Source: Elymus sibiricus (lineage: Eukaryota > Streptophyta > Magnoliopsida > Poales > Poaceae). From it: DNA of 64,000 nucleotides. The translations under genes were made by a program, and so were the position numbers. The notes below the pieces were generated by a model that made no database searches, was not told the DNA's origin, and saw only the letters and a list, made by a program, of their open reading frames with translations. How positions within the stretch are numbered: the stretch's first letter is position 1; each line of letters starts with the position of its first letter. This document shows, piece after piece, positions 1-12,051 of this stretch. Location of the stretch: the NCBI GenBank assembly GCA_039707655.1, contig CM077670.1, positions 141,774,001 to 141,838,000 of the forward strand, given 5' to 3'.

Positions 1-1381
1 TAGTAGATATAGGTTTTTGTAATCTGAAAATATAAAAGCAGCAAGGTAGCAAGTAACAAAAGTGAGAACAAACGGTATTGCAATGCTTAAAAATAAGGCC
101 TAGGGTTCATACTTTCACTAGTGCAATCTCTCAACAATGCTAACATAATTGGATCATATAACCATCCCTCAACGTGCAATAAAGAATCACTCCCAAGTTC
201 CTATCAGCAGAGAACATAAGATAGAAATTGTTTGTAGGGTACGAAACCACCTCAAAGTTACCTTTCTGATCGATCTATTGAGCTATTCCTATATGTGTCA
301 CAAACAGCCCTAGAGTTCGTACAAAAATAACACCATATGATACACATCAACCAACTCTAATGTCACCTAGATACTCCAATTTCACCACAAGTATCCGTGA
401 GTTGATTATACGATATGCATCAAACAACTTCATAATCATAATATTCAATCCACACAAAGAACTCCAAGGAGTACCCCAAAGTTTCTATCGGAGAAAAGAT
501 AATGAAAAGGTGCATCAACCCATATGTATAGATTACCCCAATGTCACCGCGGGAATCCGCGAGTTGAGTGCCAAAACATATATCAAGTGAATCAGTATAA
601 TACCCCATTGTCACCACGGGTATTCGTATGCAAGACATACATCAAGTGTTCTCAAATATGAAATATTCAATCTGACAATAACGAAACCTCAAAGGGAAAA
701 GATTCGATTCATCACAACAAAGATAGAGAGGGATGAAACACCATATGATCCAACTATGTTGAGAAAGCTCGCGGTACATCAAGATCGTGCCAAATCAAGA
801 ATGCGAGAGAGAGAGAGAGATAAAACACATAGCTACTGGTACAAACCCTCAGCCCCGAGGGTGAACTACTCCCTCCTCATCATGGAGACCACCGAGATGA
901 TGAAGATAGCGTCCGGTGATGACTCCCCCCTCCGGCAGGGTGTCGGAAAAGGGCTGTAGATTAGATCGTGGAGGTACAGAGGTTTGCGGTGGCGTAGTCC
1001 AAAATCTAGGGGTATTTCTTGTGGTTTCCCTATTTATAGGATTTTTCAGCGTTGGAATCACGTCAAGATGGGCTAAGATGGGCCCACGAGGCACATGGGC
1101 ACGCCACCCCCCTGGCGCGCCCCAGTGCCTCATGGGCACCTCGTGGCTCTTCTGGTCCTTCCACGAAGCTTCTAGTGTCTCTTTTGTTCCAAAAAAATCG
1201 TCAAAAAGTTTCAGATCATTTGGAGAACTATTATTTCTGCACAAAAACAACACCACGGTAGTTCTGCTGAAAACAGCGTCAGTCCGGGTTAGTTCTAATC
1301 AAATCATACCAAAACCATATAGAATTGTTATAAACATGGCATGAATACTTCATAAATTATAGATACGTTGGAGACGTATCA
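1..1381 (-). repeat. Athila-type LTR (Sabrina/WHAM-like), minus orientation, cut by window edge
   Basis: Read on the minus strand this begins TGATACGTCTCC at base 1381, the usual start of Sabrina/WHAM-type Triticeae LTRs, and runs leftward off the window. It carries a TATA box (1031-1038) and a short GA run near 807-818. The right neighbour (1382) is the middle of another element's RT domain. The LTR start therefore abuts target DNA, so this should be the 5' LTR of a minus-oriented element whose body lies to the left. Family naming is from memory; the LTR type is clear. ORFs inside it are not genes. Confidence 0.8.
1031..1038 (-). promoter_or_regulatory. TATA box of the minus-strand Athila-type LTR
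   Basis: TATAAATA on the minus strand in a CCTATAAATAGGG context, about 345 bp from the LTR start, where the U3/R boundary of such LTRs is expected. Confidence 0.6.
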
Positions 1382-3360
1382 AGTACGCAAAGCAAATGGC
1401 AAGTGGAGCCTTTGTATTGATTACACTGATATCAACAAAGCATGCCCAAAAGATCCTTTCCCTTTGCCGCGCATTGATCAAATTGTTGACTCCATTGCCG
1501 GCTGTGATTTACTCTCCTTTCTTGATGCATACTCTGGTTACCATCAGATTTTCATGGCTAAGGAGGATGAGGAGAAGACCGCATTTATTACTCCATGTAG
1601 CAGATATTGCTTCGTGCGTATGCCTTTTGGACTAAAAAGTGCTGGTTCTACATTTGCAAGAGCAGTCCAAATTGGTTTTGAGCCTCAGCTGCACAGGAAT
1701 GTGGAAGCATATATGGACGATATAGTGGTCAAAACCAAGGACAAATCAACCCTCATTCAAGATTTAGAAGAGATGTTTACAAATTTGCGTGGAATCAATT
1801 TGAAGCTCAACCCTGAGAAGTGTGTGTTTGGCATTCCATCCGGCAAGCTTCTCGGGTTCTTTGTATCTCAACGAGGAATTGAAGCCAATTCCGGCAAGAT
1901 CAAAGCCATTGAGAAAATAGAAGCACTAAAAGCGCGTCAAGGATGTGCGGCGTCTTGCCGGCTGTGTTGCTGCATTGAGCAGGTTCATCTCCAAATCTAC
2001 TGAGCGCGCCTTGCCGTTTTTCAAGATTTTGAAAAAGGCGGGTCCATTGAAATGGACTCCGGAAGCGGAGGCCGCGCTGCAATATTTGAAGAGGTACCTC
2101 TCCTCTCTGCCAACGCTAGTTGTGCCTAAGCCACAAGAGCTGTTGCTGCTGTACTTGGCGGCAACAAATCAAGTGGTCAATGTTGCATTAGTGGCAAAGA
2201 GAGAAGCTGACGAAGAAGCAGCAGCATCAAGCCCGTCAAGCGATAAACCAGAATCTTCTCCAGCAGAATCTGGTGCCGGCAAATCGGAAATAGCACAGGC
2301 AAATGATGCAAACTAGCAAGTGGTGCCGAAGAAGAAAATGGTGTAGCGCCCAGTTTACTTATTTAGTTCTCTCTTGCAGGGGACTAGATCAAGGTACTCT
2401 GGTGTGCAAAAGTTGCTTTTCGGCCTTCTCTTGGCCTCGAGAAAGCTGCGCCATTACTTCCAAGCACATGAGATCACCGTCGTTACTCGCTTTCCGTTGC
2501 AGCGTATCTTGAGAAATCCAGATGGCACCGGCAGGATAGTAGAGTGGGCATTGGAGCTATCTAGCTTTGCACTCAAGTTTGAAAGTACTTCAACTATTCA
2601 GAGCAGAGCCTTGGCGGAATTCATTGCAGAATGGACTCCAATGCCAGACGAAGAAATTCAAGAAACTTCTCTCCCCGGCAAAGAAACCGCTAAGGAATGG
2701 ATCATGTACTTTGACGGTGCCTTCTCGCTGCAAGGCGCCGGTGCCAGAGTGCTGCTTGTCGCACCCACCGGAGAGCACCTCAAGTATGTGGTACAAATGC
2801 ACTTTCCCAGGGAGAAAGCTACGAACAACACTGCTGAGTACGAAGGGCTCCTTGCCGGTCTCAGGATTGCAGTGGACCTTGGAATCAGAAAATTGATCAT
2901 CCGTGGCGACTCGCAGCTCGTTGTGAAACAAGTTAATAAAGATTATCAGAGTCCATTGATGGAAGCCTATGTGGAAGAAGTGAGAAAATTGTAAGAGCAC
3001 TTTGACGGATTGCAAACAGAGCACATCCCTCGTGCAGAAAATAGCATTGTTGATCATCTGTCGAAGTGTGCTGCCCAAAAGCTGCCCGTGGAACCGGGAA
3101 CTTTTGTGCTCTATTTGACTCAACCATCAATGCAATCAAACAAAAATAGAAAGTTGAACACCGGTAAGTACTTCCCGGCAGAGCTCCCGGAAGCCGCTGG
3201 CAAGCAAGTTGCCGGAGACAACAATGCGCTTGCCGGTGAGCAGCAGCCTCGAGCAGAACTTTAGGTTCTTCCCATCGAGGCAAGCACTCCCGCAGCTGAA
3301 GAGATGCCTTTAGTTCTTGTCGTCGAGCCACAGGCTCCGGCATGGGCACAGTAGATCGTC
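1382..3360 (+). pseudogene. pol: gypsy (Tat) reverse transcriptase and RNase H, degraded
   Basis: The RT starts abruptly at 1382 with NGKWSLCIDYTDINKACPKD, followed by the FLDAYSGYHQI block and the catalytic YMDD at about 1710-1721. A frameshift near 1930-1945 moves the frame to the RT connection region (SRFISKSTERALPFFKILKK, about 1970-2030). TAG codons interrupt at 2314 and 2344. The RNase H domain runs about 2690-3090, with MYFDGAFS, NNTAEYEGLLAGL and RGDSQLVVKQV. It is closed by TAA near 2992, after which the same frame continues to about 3261. This would be the polymerase and RNase H of the element's replication complex. The lesions make it non-functional. It is cut at its 5' end by the LTR insertion at 1381/1382. 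Confidence 0.85.
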
Positions 3361-4578
3361 CATTTCCTTCAAACAGGAGAACTTCCCGATGACCAAGAAG
3401 AAGCTGAAAAAGTAGCCCGACAGTCAAGTATGTATCAGTTTGTTGATAACATTTTGCACATAAAGAGGCCAAATGGGGTGAAATTGAGGTGCATATGTCG
3501 GGAAGATGGATTGAAGCTGTTGGTAGAGATACATGGAGGCATGTGTGGCTCTCACATAGGATCAAGAGCTCTTGTCAGCAAAGCATTCCAGCAAGGCTTC
3601 TATTGGCCTACTACTCTCCAGGATGCAACTGAGCTAGTAACCAAGTGTGAAGCATGCCAGTTTCATTCAAAGAATATACATCAGCCAGCTCAAGCCCTTC
3701 AAACAATCCCTCTCTCCTGGCCCTTCTCGGTCTGGGGGCTCGATATCTTGGGTCCCTCTCCCCGTGCTACCGGGGGCTTTGAGTTCTTGTACGATTGCAA
3801 TCGACAAATTCACAAAGTGGCCTGAGGTAGAGCCATTGAGGAAGGTGACAGCACAGTCAATTGTTAAGTTCTTTAAAGGACTAGTTTGCCGTTTTGGTGT
3901 TCCTAACAGAATCATCACAGACAATGGCACACAGTTCACGAGCCGCACCTTCATACAGTACATCCAAGATCTTGGAAGCAAAATCTGTTTTGCGTCTGTT
4001 GCTCACCCGAGAAGCAACGGCCAAGCGAAATGGGCGAATGCTGAAGTGTTGCGAGGCCTCAAGACAAGAACTTTCGACAAGCTGCGCGGGTGCGGAAGGC
4101 AATGGATTGATGAATTGCCACCGGTTCTTTGGTCACTCAGGACAACACCAAATCGAGCCACCGGCAGACACCCTTCTCCCTAGTCTATGGTATAGAGGCG
4201 GTGCTCCCCATGGAACTCACATACGGGTCACCTCGAGTGCTTGCTTATGATGAAGCACGACAAGAGCAGCTGCGGCAAGATGATGCCATGCTCCTTGAGG
4301 AAGATCGTCTTCAGGCGGCAGTGCGAGCTGCACGCTACCAGCAAGCTTTGCGCCGCTACCATATCCGCAAAGTTCATGCCTGAAGCCTTGAGGAAGGCGA
4401 CCTTCTTCTTCGGCGCATCCAGTCCGCGAAGAAATCAAACAAGTTGACGCCAAAGTGGGAAGGCCCTTATCGGGTAGTGCGAGTCACTAGACCTGGTGCA
4501 GTCTGTCTAGAGACCGAAGATGGCACTTCAGTGCAAAACTCATGGAATATTGAGCATCTTCGCAAGCTCTACCCGTGA
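3361..4578 (+). pseudogene. pol: gypsy (Tat) integrase with catalytic Glu replaced by Lys
   Basis: The N-terminal HHCC zinc domain is visible (HGGMCGSH then CEACQFH, about 3530-3665). The core has LDILGP (first Asp, about 3740) and DNGTQF (Asp codon 3920-3922). The codon 36 positions later, 4028-4030, is AAA (Lys) in NGQAKWAN where the DD35E family has Glu. A single-base insertion near 3795 and a single-base deletion near 4160 shift the frame, and a TGA lies at about 4381. The C-terminal DNA-binding region (WEGPYRVVRVTRPGAVCLE) ends with TGA at about 4576. Family role is insertion of the cDNA into host DNA; here it is inactive on several counts. Confidence 0.85.
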
Positions 4579-5382
4579 GGCGCAGTTGCCGGGTCTACCG
4601 GCAACACCTTTTGTACGAGCCCTGTCGGCGAGACATGTAACCCTTTGTACAAAGCCAAGCGCAGACCCTGTGCATAAGTGAAATAAAGCTAAGTGTTTCA
4701 CAACTCTTTGTTAAAGTACATTTTTGCTCGTGTATGATTACATGTGATGTTGTGTTACACTTTGCATTGTATGAAATGATTAACGAGCCATCAAGGCATC
4801 CAACCACTTCTATCTCTTCTTTCTTTTTCTCAAAAGGACAGAAGGTTCCCTCGCGTGCAAGTTTCCCGGGGGGGATGATGGTGTGGATACCACCAAATGA
4901 CGTTCAAGTGATCATTTTGTAACAAGAAGTACAGCAAAGAAAAAACTAAGTTGAAAAACTTTAAAATAATTTCTTCGTTGTAATCGCAATCTTCCTTGAA
5001 TGAATTTTGTCTTTGTATGAGAAACCTGCACGCCGAGGAACCTTGTCGAGATCGATCGCACTCTTACTTTGTTTCGAGTCTGCTCAACAACTTAGGCAGC
5101 TGCGTTGAGATCATCAAAGGTAAAACTTGCCGGTAGCGGCGCTTCCGGCAGGCTGCTAAGGATCCGTTCCTCAAGTGCTGGTGGCAAGCATGTGCACACC
5201 GGCAAGCTTCCGGCAAGCGTAGGATATAACAAATCATGCAAAGGCAGGATAAAACAAGGAACATAGCATACATTCATCCAAACAGTATAAGTTGCATTAC
5301 ATCGCAAGAACAGTGCAAATCTAACTTAAAGATTAAATTTGTCTTTTACATGATAGCACTGGTGGCAAACACAATGACAAGG
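4579..5382. other. non-coding spacer between pol and the antisense gene of the Tat element
   Basis: There is no supported ORF. The sequence contains several CCGGCAA/TTGCCGG motifs and a pyrimidine-rich stretch. It is the pol 3' untranslated region on the + strand and lies downstream of the antisense gene on the - strand. I see no repeats with clear borders. Confidence 0.6.
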
Positions 5383-8300
5383 CTAGTTCTGAAGATTGCC
5401 TTGATGCCTGGGAATGAGAAGGACCTTGTCGGCTATTGGAGCAACAACCTTGTCGATAGCCGTGATGTCAGTGTTCTGCGGCAAGGTCTTGAATACCCCG
5501 GAGAGATCAACGTCGGGATTGCGGTAGGTGACTTTGACGAGAACCTTATAAAGGACGTCACGACCAAATTTCCGGGATTCATTGGCGAAGGAAGCAGACC
5601 TGTCTTCATGATAAGTTTTCACGGCATCAATGAGACCCTCAAAGAACTTGGCCAGTCTGGCGCTGGCGGCCTCCTTGTCATTGACGGTGAAACTCCAGCT
5701 CCTCATATCCATGACGGCAAGCTGGGCAGTTATGCCGTCGGCAATGTTGACGAGCCTGTTAGTCCAGAGAGAGAGCACTTCACGCAGTATGGTGAACTGT
5801 TGTTCAGCATCAACTCTGGAGGCCTGCTCTGATTCGAGCTTCTCCATCAAGATTATCTCTTTTTCCTTGGCGGATTCAAGATCTTTTTCCAAGGTGGCGA
5901 GTTTGGTTTTCTGATCATCCACTGCCTTGGCGGCTTTGTCAAGATCTTGGCTCTTGGATGCTAGCTGCGTCTGCAGCTCCCCTAGGGTGTTAGCCACTTT
6001 CTATGCTTCATCTTTGACAGCCTCAATCTCTTTACTGTTGCCGGCGAGATCTTCTTTCAATTTGTTCACCTGATATTCTAAATTTGCCTTGGCAGTAGCA
6101 GCAGTTGCAGCTTCATCAGTGGCCTCCTTGAGCTTGGCGGCATTTTCTTGAGCTTGGGTTTCAATGGATTCCTTTTGATTCTTTTCCAGCTCTTGCGTCC
6201 TCTACTCAAGGAGCTTTTCAATCTCTTCATCCGTGCCATGAAGTTTGGCAGCAAGGGCGTCTTCTTGTGCGGCAAGGTCCTTCTCCTTGGCATTGAGCTG
6301 CGCCTCGTGCTCTGCCAGCCCGCTATCAAAAGTTGTTGCCTTCTCTTGGGCAGCGGCATGCTTTTCCTCCTGCCTCCTAGATTACGAGATTGCCCGTTGT
6401 ACCATGTGCGGATCTCCTCCGCCTTCTCCTTTAGCCTCTCTTGGGCTAGCTCTAGAGCCTTGTGCCCATCTTGGAGTTTGTCCCAACGCCTACTGTAGTG
6501 ATCTTGCACATCCTTGAAACCGGCAGCCATGGTTTTTAGGAAGGCAAGATCTGCCGCGCTGTCGGCAGCGTTGTCGGCTTCAGTGGCACTTTGGGAGAAG
6601 GGGGCTAGGATCTGGGCAATCTCGTCATCGAAGCTTGGATCTCCAGTGCCAGACGAGCTGGGGGCTTCGGATCCTTGCTGAGGAGCGGCAAGCGTCAAAG
6701 TGTCCGTCAAGATTTGAGTGATTGGTGCAGCAGGTTGAATTCCAGGATTTGGCTTGTCAGCACCAACCAGCACCATCTGTGTACTTGTCTGGATGGGGGC
6801 AGATGTGTTGTTGGGAGACTTCTCTAGCTCTCTGGTAGCTTCCCTTGCCTCGTCAACAAAGGATTTGGCAGCTTCTTCGACAGAGACCTTGGCGGCCTCA
6901 TCAGCAGCACTCTTTGCGATTTCTCCTATGTCTGCAAGAATCTCTCCTTCTTCGGGAGAGGCTGGATCTGCAAGATAGTACATAAGCAAGGAGCAGAAAG
7001 AAACTCAATTTATAAGTCAATTTCAAGAAAACAAAAAGTTGGAAAGTGCTTGGAAGCAAGCGGATTACCTGTTGATTCTTGTTGAGGAAGGGTGGTTCCT
7101 TCCCCGATAACCTCGGTTGCTGGCGCACAGTTAGCGGCAGTTTCGCTTGCCAGAATGATCTCCGTGCGAACAGAATCATCAGTGGAGGCCCTTGCCGGAG
7201 AAGCGCTCTCCGGGATGATGGTTGATGGAGGAGCCATGGCAGGATCCGCCTTCGGGCGCCCTTACTCCTGGCGGACTTCTTCCATCTCCTCGTCGAGCTC
7301 AGAAGAAGGAACATTAGTACCGGTGCTCGCGAGCGGGAACTGCACCACAGCCTCACGCTGGGGGCTGGGCTGGGGGCTGGTGACAGCAACATCGGCAGAT
7401 GTAATCCCCTACCCAGCGCTTGCCGCTGGCTTGTGCTCTATTGCGGCTTTGGTTCGTTTTGCCCTGTGCACAAGTGGTTCTGTACCTCTAAGAAGACAAA
7501 AGAAATTGAGTCAAATTGATAGTCAAGATAAAATTAAGATGTGATGAAGACAAATGGATATACTTACTCCTCGTCTTCGGGCTCACTGAGGACGGAGAGA
7601 TCATATCTCACTGGCGGAGGTGACTCCCTGGCCCTCTTGATTGCCGGTGGAGGCGAAGATGCCTGTTGAGAAGACCCAACTTCTCCGGCAACTTCTTGCT
7701 GGGAAGATGGACGTTGGGCTCGAGGACGCCGAGTTGATTGCCGGTGAACTTCTTGTTGCTGGCCAGTCCTGGTGGTCGTCTTCTTCACGGCAGGGCCAGT
7801 TCCTGATGAAGACGGATGCACTATCTCTTGACTAGACGCCATTCGAAGAACACATGCTTTCTTCTTCGGGGCTTGGGGATCTCCTTCTTCCTCGAGCTCA
7901 CCGGCAACTTCCTCCCCGGCAGGCTCTTCTTGGTGCTCTTTGGCAACTTCTTCATCGGGGATCTCTTCCTCCACTTCAGTTGCCGCAGCCCGGGAACCAC
8001 TAGCTTCGCTGGCCTTCAAGACCTCCTCGGCTCTGTGGGCAATGTATGCCAGTTCTTCATCTCTGGTGGCTCGGATGTGGTCCTTCTCTTCTCAAGTGGC
8101 CCTCTCAGTCAAGTTAGAAGCCCAAGCCATTTCATCTTTGAGCGATGGTTCTTCCCAGTCAGCTTCAACTTGGTGTTACATGCTGGCATCATCGCCAAGA
8201 TGGAATCCTTGGCGGAATTGATATGCAGTGGTACAACTTTGGTCGGCAAGTGAAATTTGCCGGAAGTCCTGAACAGCTGATGTGCTACATGACTGTCAAG

Positions 8301-9136
8301 TTATTGCCCAGCCTTGGATACAACCGCATGATGTCAGCGGCGTTCTGGTACTCCCAAGTGTACCTCTGCCTCTTCTGCAGTGGCGCAATGCGTCGCCGGA
8401 GGAAATCAACTCCTACCATTTCAATGGTCAGCCCGGCAGCCTTGAGACGAGCAATTATGTTCAGCACCAAGGAAGGTTTCTTGTCGCTGGCGCCAAGATC
8501 ACTCCAATTCTTGCCACGGTTAATCTTCTCTGTGTGCGGCAAGCAGAAATTGGGGAAGTCCTTCTCCTTTATCCAGCACCACTCTGCCCGCCACTCTTCC
8601 CATTTCAGATGCAGTAGCCCGGTAAGATACTTTTCTTTGGCTTTAGCCCGAGGAATCCACGTCATGCTACCAGAGAGCGCATCACCTTCAATGTGGGGGA
8701 TGAAGAAGTGGCGGAAGAGATCGACATTGGGGACGACTCCGACAAAATTCTCGCACATGTGGGCAAAGACTGACATGCACGTCATGGCATTGGGAGTGAA
8801 ATCCAACAGTTGAAACCCAAATGTGTACATCAGCTCAGTGAAGAAATCTGAATAGGGAGGGACCAATCCAGAATAAAAGTACGCGCAGAAGAACGGATAT
8901 GCATCTCCAGAGACTTTGGTGTCAGCGGGGAGCACTACCGGAGCTGTGTGATCTTGGGTGTCTCTCCCCCGCATGTATGCGTACCTATTGATCAGAGTGT
9001 TCTTGTCCAGTGCCGGTGGCGAGAAGACCATGTTCTCCCTCCGCCGCTGCTCCAAGTCCGCCTTCCTCTTATCCGCTTTGGGGTCGACGGGCTTGGTGGG
9101 TTTCTTCCCCTCCGTGTCGGCCTTTTTGGGCGCCAT
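5383..9136 (-). pseudogene. antisense multi-exon gene of the Tat element (gypsy-type 'transposase' domain plus coiled coil)
   Basis: It starts at ATG 9136 (MAPKKADTEGKKPTK) and is open to a stop at 8285. This first part contains the plant 'putative gypsy-type transposase' domain (YFYSGLVPPYSDFFTELMYT, HFFIPHIEGD, EWCWIKEKDF). After frame damage it is open again 8019-7564 as an acidic, low-complexity region. Splice-like sites are visible: donor GTAAGT at 7567, acceptor at 7488, donor GTAAT at 7068, acceptor TTGCAG at 6968. The last exon (6967-5383) is Ala/Glu/Lys-rich coiled coil with a frameshift near 6350. It ends in a conserved-looking segment (LAKFFEGLIDAVKTYHEDRS) before a stop. Tat elements are known to carry such antisense ORFs of unknown function. 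The introns imply it was transcribed on the minus strand. Confidence 0.7.
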
Positions 9137-9529
9137 GAGGGCTCAGAAGGGGAGAAAGGATTGAGGAAGAGATGCGGTAGCGGTGGCGGTGGAATCTGCT
9201 CTGGCGAGTGGAAGAAGATGATGCAGTGAAGGGCAAGGGTGAATGAGCAATGCCTCTTCACAGTTGCCTTTTTATGGGGAAGGCGCGGGGAGGCTGGCTC
9301 TTTACTGTTCGACGTGGCAGCGCTTTTGCAGGCGCAATACCACAAAACCGCCGCTACAGTTCACCACTCCTGCGACCCGCATTAAATGCGCGACATGGGC
9401 GTGCGAAAGGGAAATCATCATCACAAGATTTAAGGCAGTAATTTCTCACCACGTGTCTGCACATTATTTGGGCCTAGCCCAACGACGCTTCGGACACGCG
9501 TGTGGCCCAGGCCTGGGGGCTCCCGTCGA
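9137..9529. other. region between the antisense gene start and the 3' LTR, with polypurine-like tract
   Basis: No coding evidence. It holds the upstream (promoter) side of the antisense gene and, at about 9511-9519, the purine-rich CTGGGGGCT that would be the polypurine tract priming plus-strand synthesis of the Tat element. Small ORFs here look like chance. Confidence 0.5.
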
Positions 9530-10385
9530 TGCATAAAACATGGGTATTTTATACCCTGACTTATGCCCAGATAGTGGTAGCATTCTTGATGGCCAGGGCT
9601 TGCCGGGAAATTACCAATATCAAGATTCAAGACTTGGTTGTAAAACCATAAGAGAAGATATCAAGACAAAGCATCCAGAAGCATTTGGCTATCGCCGAAG
9701 GTAGAGACAGCACTTGCCGGCAAGGCATGAGCGGGCAAGATGAAGGCCCGGCAAGCTCCGTGCCGACAAACCTTTACTGGCTCCTCCTCGCCTCCACCTC
9801 ATTGAGCCGCTAGTCGCTAATCTGTGAGGTGTCGAGTGGGCAGGAAGTTTGGTGAGGTTTGTCGGGGCATGTGTCAGTATGCTAGAAGGAGGATTACCTT
9901 TAATGACACCCGTCCAGAAGGCGATTCAAGATTATAGGAGGTAGCTGGGCGAGCGATGCAGGAACCTTGCCGGGGCTCCTCCTCCACATGACACCTAACA
10001 TCGCATTTATTGCGTTTGTCCTAATCCGGCAGAGTTAGGTATGATAGCATTGTAGGCTATCTAATCAACATGTAAAGATTATTTTGCCACTATGGTTACC
10101 CCTTGATCTATAAAAGGAGGGCTAGGGCAACCTTTACAAGGATCGACTCTTTGCTCATTTTGCATGCGTAGCTGCACTTCCTGTACCTTGCCGGCGAGTT
10201 GCGCTCCTTGTACTTGAGCTCAAACACATCCAATACAACAAAGCAAGAGTAGGGTTTTACACCTTCACGGTGGCCCGAACCTGGGTAAAACTTTTGCGTT
10301 GATTGCTGATTCTGCTCTTTGTGCTTGCGCATCTCCCTAGTCGAACCGCAAAGGGGCTAGATGGCCCCATAGATGGTCGTACGCA
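9530..10385 (+). repeat. 3' LTR of the Tat gypsy element
   Basis: Proposed borders are TGCATA at 9530 and TACGCA at 10385, an imperfect terminal inverted pair, giving 856 bp. It has a TATA box at 10109-10116. A downstream motif, GGCCCGAACCTGGGTAAA at 10272-10289, recurs in two other Tat-type LTRs in this window. The Athila protease reading resumes within a few bases of the right border. Without a 5' LTR in the window the exact ends are inferred. Confidence 0.6.
10109..10116 (+). promoter_or_regulatory. TATA box of the Tat LTR
   Basis: TATAAAAG inside the 3' LTR, about 160 bp upstream of the conserved GGCCCGAACC motif. Confidence 0.6.
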
Positions 10386-12051
10386 CGAGAGTGATATTGG
10401 TGCTAGTGTGAGTGCTATTCCATTTACTCTCTATCAAGAAGTCATGAATGATATTGCACCTGTTGAGATTGAAGAAATTGATGTTACTATTAAGCTTGCA
10501 AATAGAGATACTATTACTCCACTTGGGATTGTTAGAGATGTTGAAGTCTTGTGTGGTAAGATCGAATACCCTACTAATTTTCTTGTTCTTGGATCACCAC
10601 AAGATGATTTTTGTCCCATTATATTTGGTAGACCCTTCTTGAATACAGTTAATGCTAAGATTGATTGCAACAAAGAAACCGTCAGCGTTAATTTTGGTGA
10701 TGTGTCTCATGAATTTAATTTCTCCAAGTTTCATAGACAACCTCATGATAAAGAATTACCCAATAAATATGAAATTATTGGTCTTGCTTCTATTGCTGTG
10801 CCTCCTATTGATCCTTTAGAAAAATACTTGCTAGGCCATGAAAATGATATGAATATGAATGAAAGAAATGAAATAGATGAATTGTTCTTTAAGCAAGCAC
10901 CTATTCTTAAACATAACTTTTCTGGTGAAACTTTGGGAGACCCTCTTCCACCAAAAAGTGATCATGTGTTTGAGTTGAAGCAATTACCTTATACACTTAA
11001 ATATGCTTATCTTGATGAAAAGAAGATATATCCTGTTATTATTAGTGCTAACCTTTCAGAGCATGAAGAAAAGAGATTACTTAAAACTCTGAGGAAGCAC
11101 CGTGCTGCTATTGGATATACTCTTGATGATCTTAAGGGCATTAGTCCCACTTTATGTCAGCATAAAATTCATATGGAGCCAGATGCTAAACCAGTTGTTG
11201 ATCATCAAAGAAGGTTAAATCCTAAAATGAAGGATGTGGTAAGAACTAAAATATTAAAGCTTCTGGAGGCAGGTATAATTTATCGCATAGCTGATAGTAG
11301 ATGGGTAAGTCCTGTTCATTGTGTTTCTAAGAAAGGAGGTATTACTGTTGTTCCTAATGATAAAACTGAACTTATCCCACAAAGAATTGTGACCGGTTAT
11401 AGAATGGTAATTGATTTCAAAAAAATAAATAGAGCTACTAGAAAAGATCATTACCCCTTGCCTTTTATCGATCAAATGTTAGAAAGATTATCTAAGCATA
11501 CACACTTTTGTTTCCTAGATGGTTATTCTGGTTTCTCTCAAATACCTGTATCACTAGAAGATCAAGAGAAAACCACATTTACTTTTCCTTTTGGAACTTA
11601 TGCTTATCGTCGTATGCCTTTTGGTTTATGTAATGCACCTTCTACCTTTCAAAGATGTATGACTGCTATATTCTCTGACTTTTGTGAAAAGATTGTTGAG
11701 GTTTTCATGGATGATTTCTCCGTTTACAAAACTTCTTTTGATGATTGCTTGAGCAACCTTGATCGAGTTTTGCAGAGATGTGAAGAAACTAATCTTGTCT
11801 TGAATTGGGAGAAGTGCCACTTTATGGTAAATGAAGGTATAGTCCTTGGGCATAAAATTTCTAAAAGAAGTATTGAAGTTGATAAAGCTAAAGTTGATGC
11901 AATTGAGAAAATGCCATGTCCTAAAGATATCAAAGGTATAAGAAGTTTCCTTGGTCATGCTAGTTTCTATAGAAGGTTTATAAAAGACTTCTCTAAATTT
12001 TCTAGGCCTCTTACTAATCTCTTGCCAAAAGATGTGCCATTTTTTTTATGA
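10386..12051 (+). pseudogene. pol: Athila protease and reverse transcriptase, open until a frameshift
   Basis: Reading from the junction, the aspartic protease motif DIGAS (about 10392-10406) is followed by a typical protease fold segment (DFCPIIFGRPFLNTVNAKID, about 10606-10665). The RT region follows: KPVVDHQRRLNPKMKDVV, FLDGYSGFSQIPV, RRMPFGLCNAP and catalytic FMDDFS (about 11704-11721). The frame is open to 12051, where a T-run (12039-12047) shifts it. The protease N-terminus is lost at the Tat element junction. The upstream ATG at 10303 lies in the neighbouring LTR and is not the real start. RT copies the element RNA; this copy lacks its natural 5' coding part. Confidence 0.85.

Larger units (their letters stand above)
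1382..10385 (+). mobile_element. Tat-lineage Ty3/gypsy retrotransposon, 5' half outside the window
   Basis: Order on the + strand is RT, RNase H, integrase, then a long antisense gene, then the 3' LTR (9530-10385). An archaeal-type RNase H after RT and an extra antisense gene between integrase and LTR are hallmarks of the Tat/Ogre branch. The 5' LTR, gag, protease and RT N-terminus are missing because the LTR at 1-1381 inserted into the RT region. The element lies inside the Athila element that resumes at about 10386 in its protease. TTGCCGG/CCGGCAA motifs recur throughout, which is unlike its neighbours. Confidence 0.8.

Noticed and set aside
849..1344. 135- and 142-codon ORFs on opposite strands
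   Set aside because: Both lie inside the Athila-type LTR, overlap each other antisense and show no domain; chance ORFs in a GC-rich LTR part.
10303..10390. ATG at 10303 as the start of the Athila protease-RT protein
   Set aside because: This start is inside the LTR of the neighbouring Tat element; the frame crosses the element junction at about 10386 by chance.
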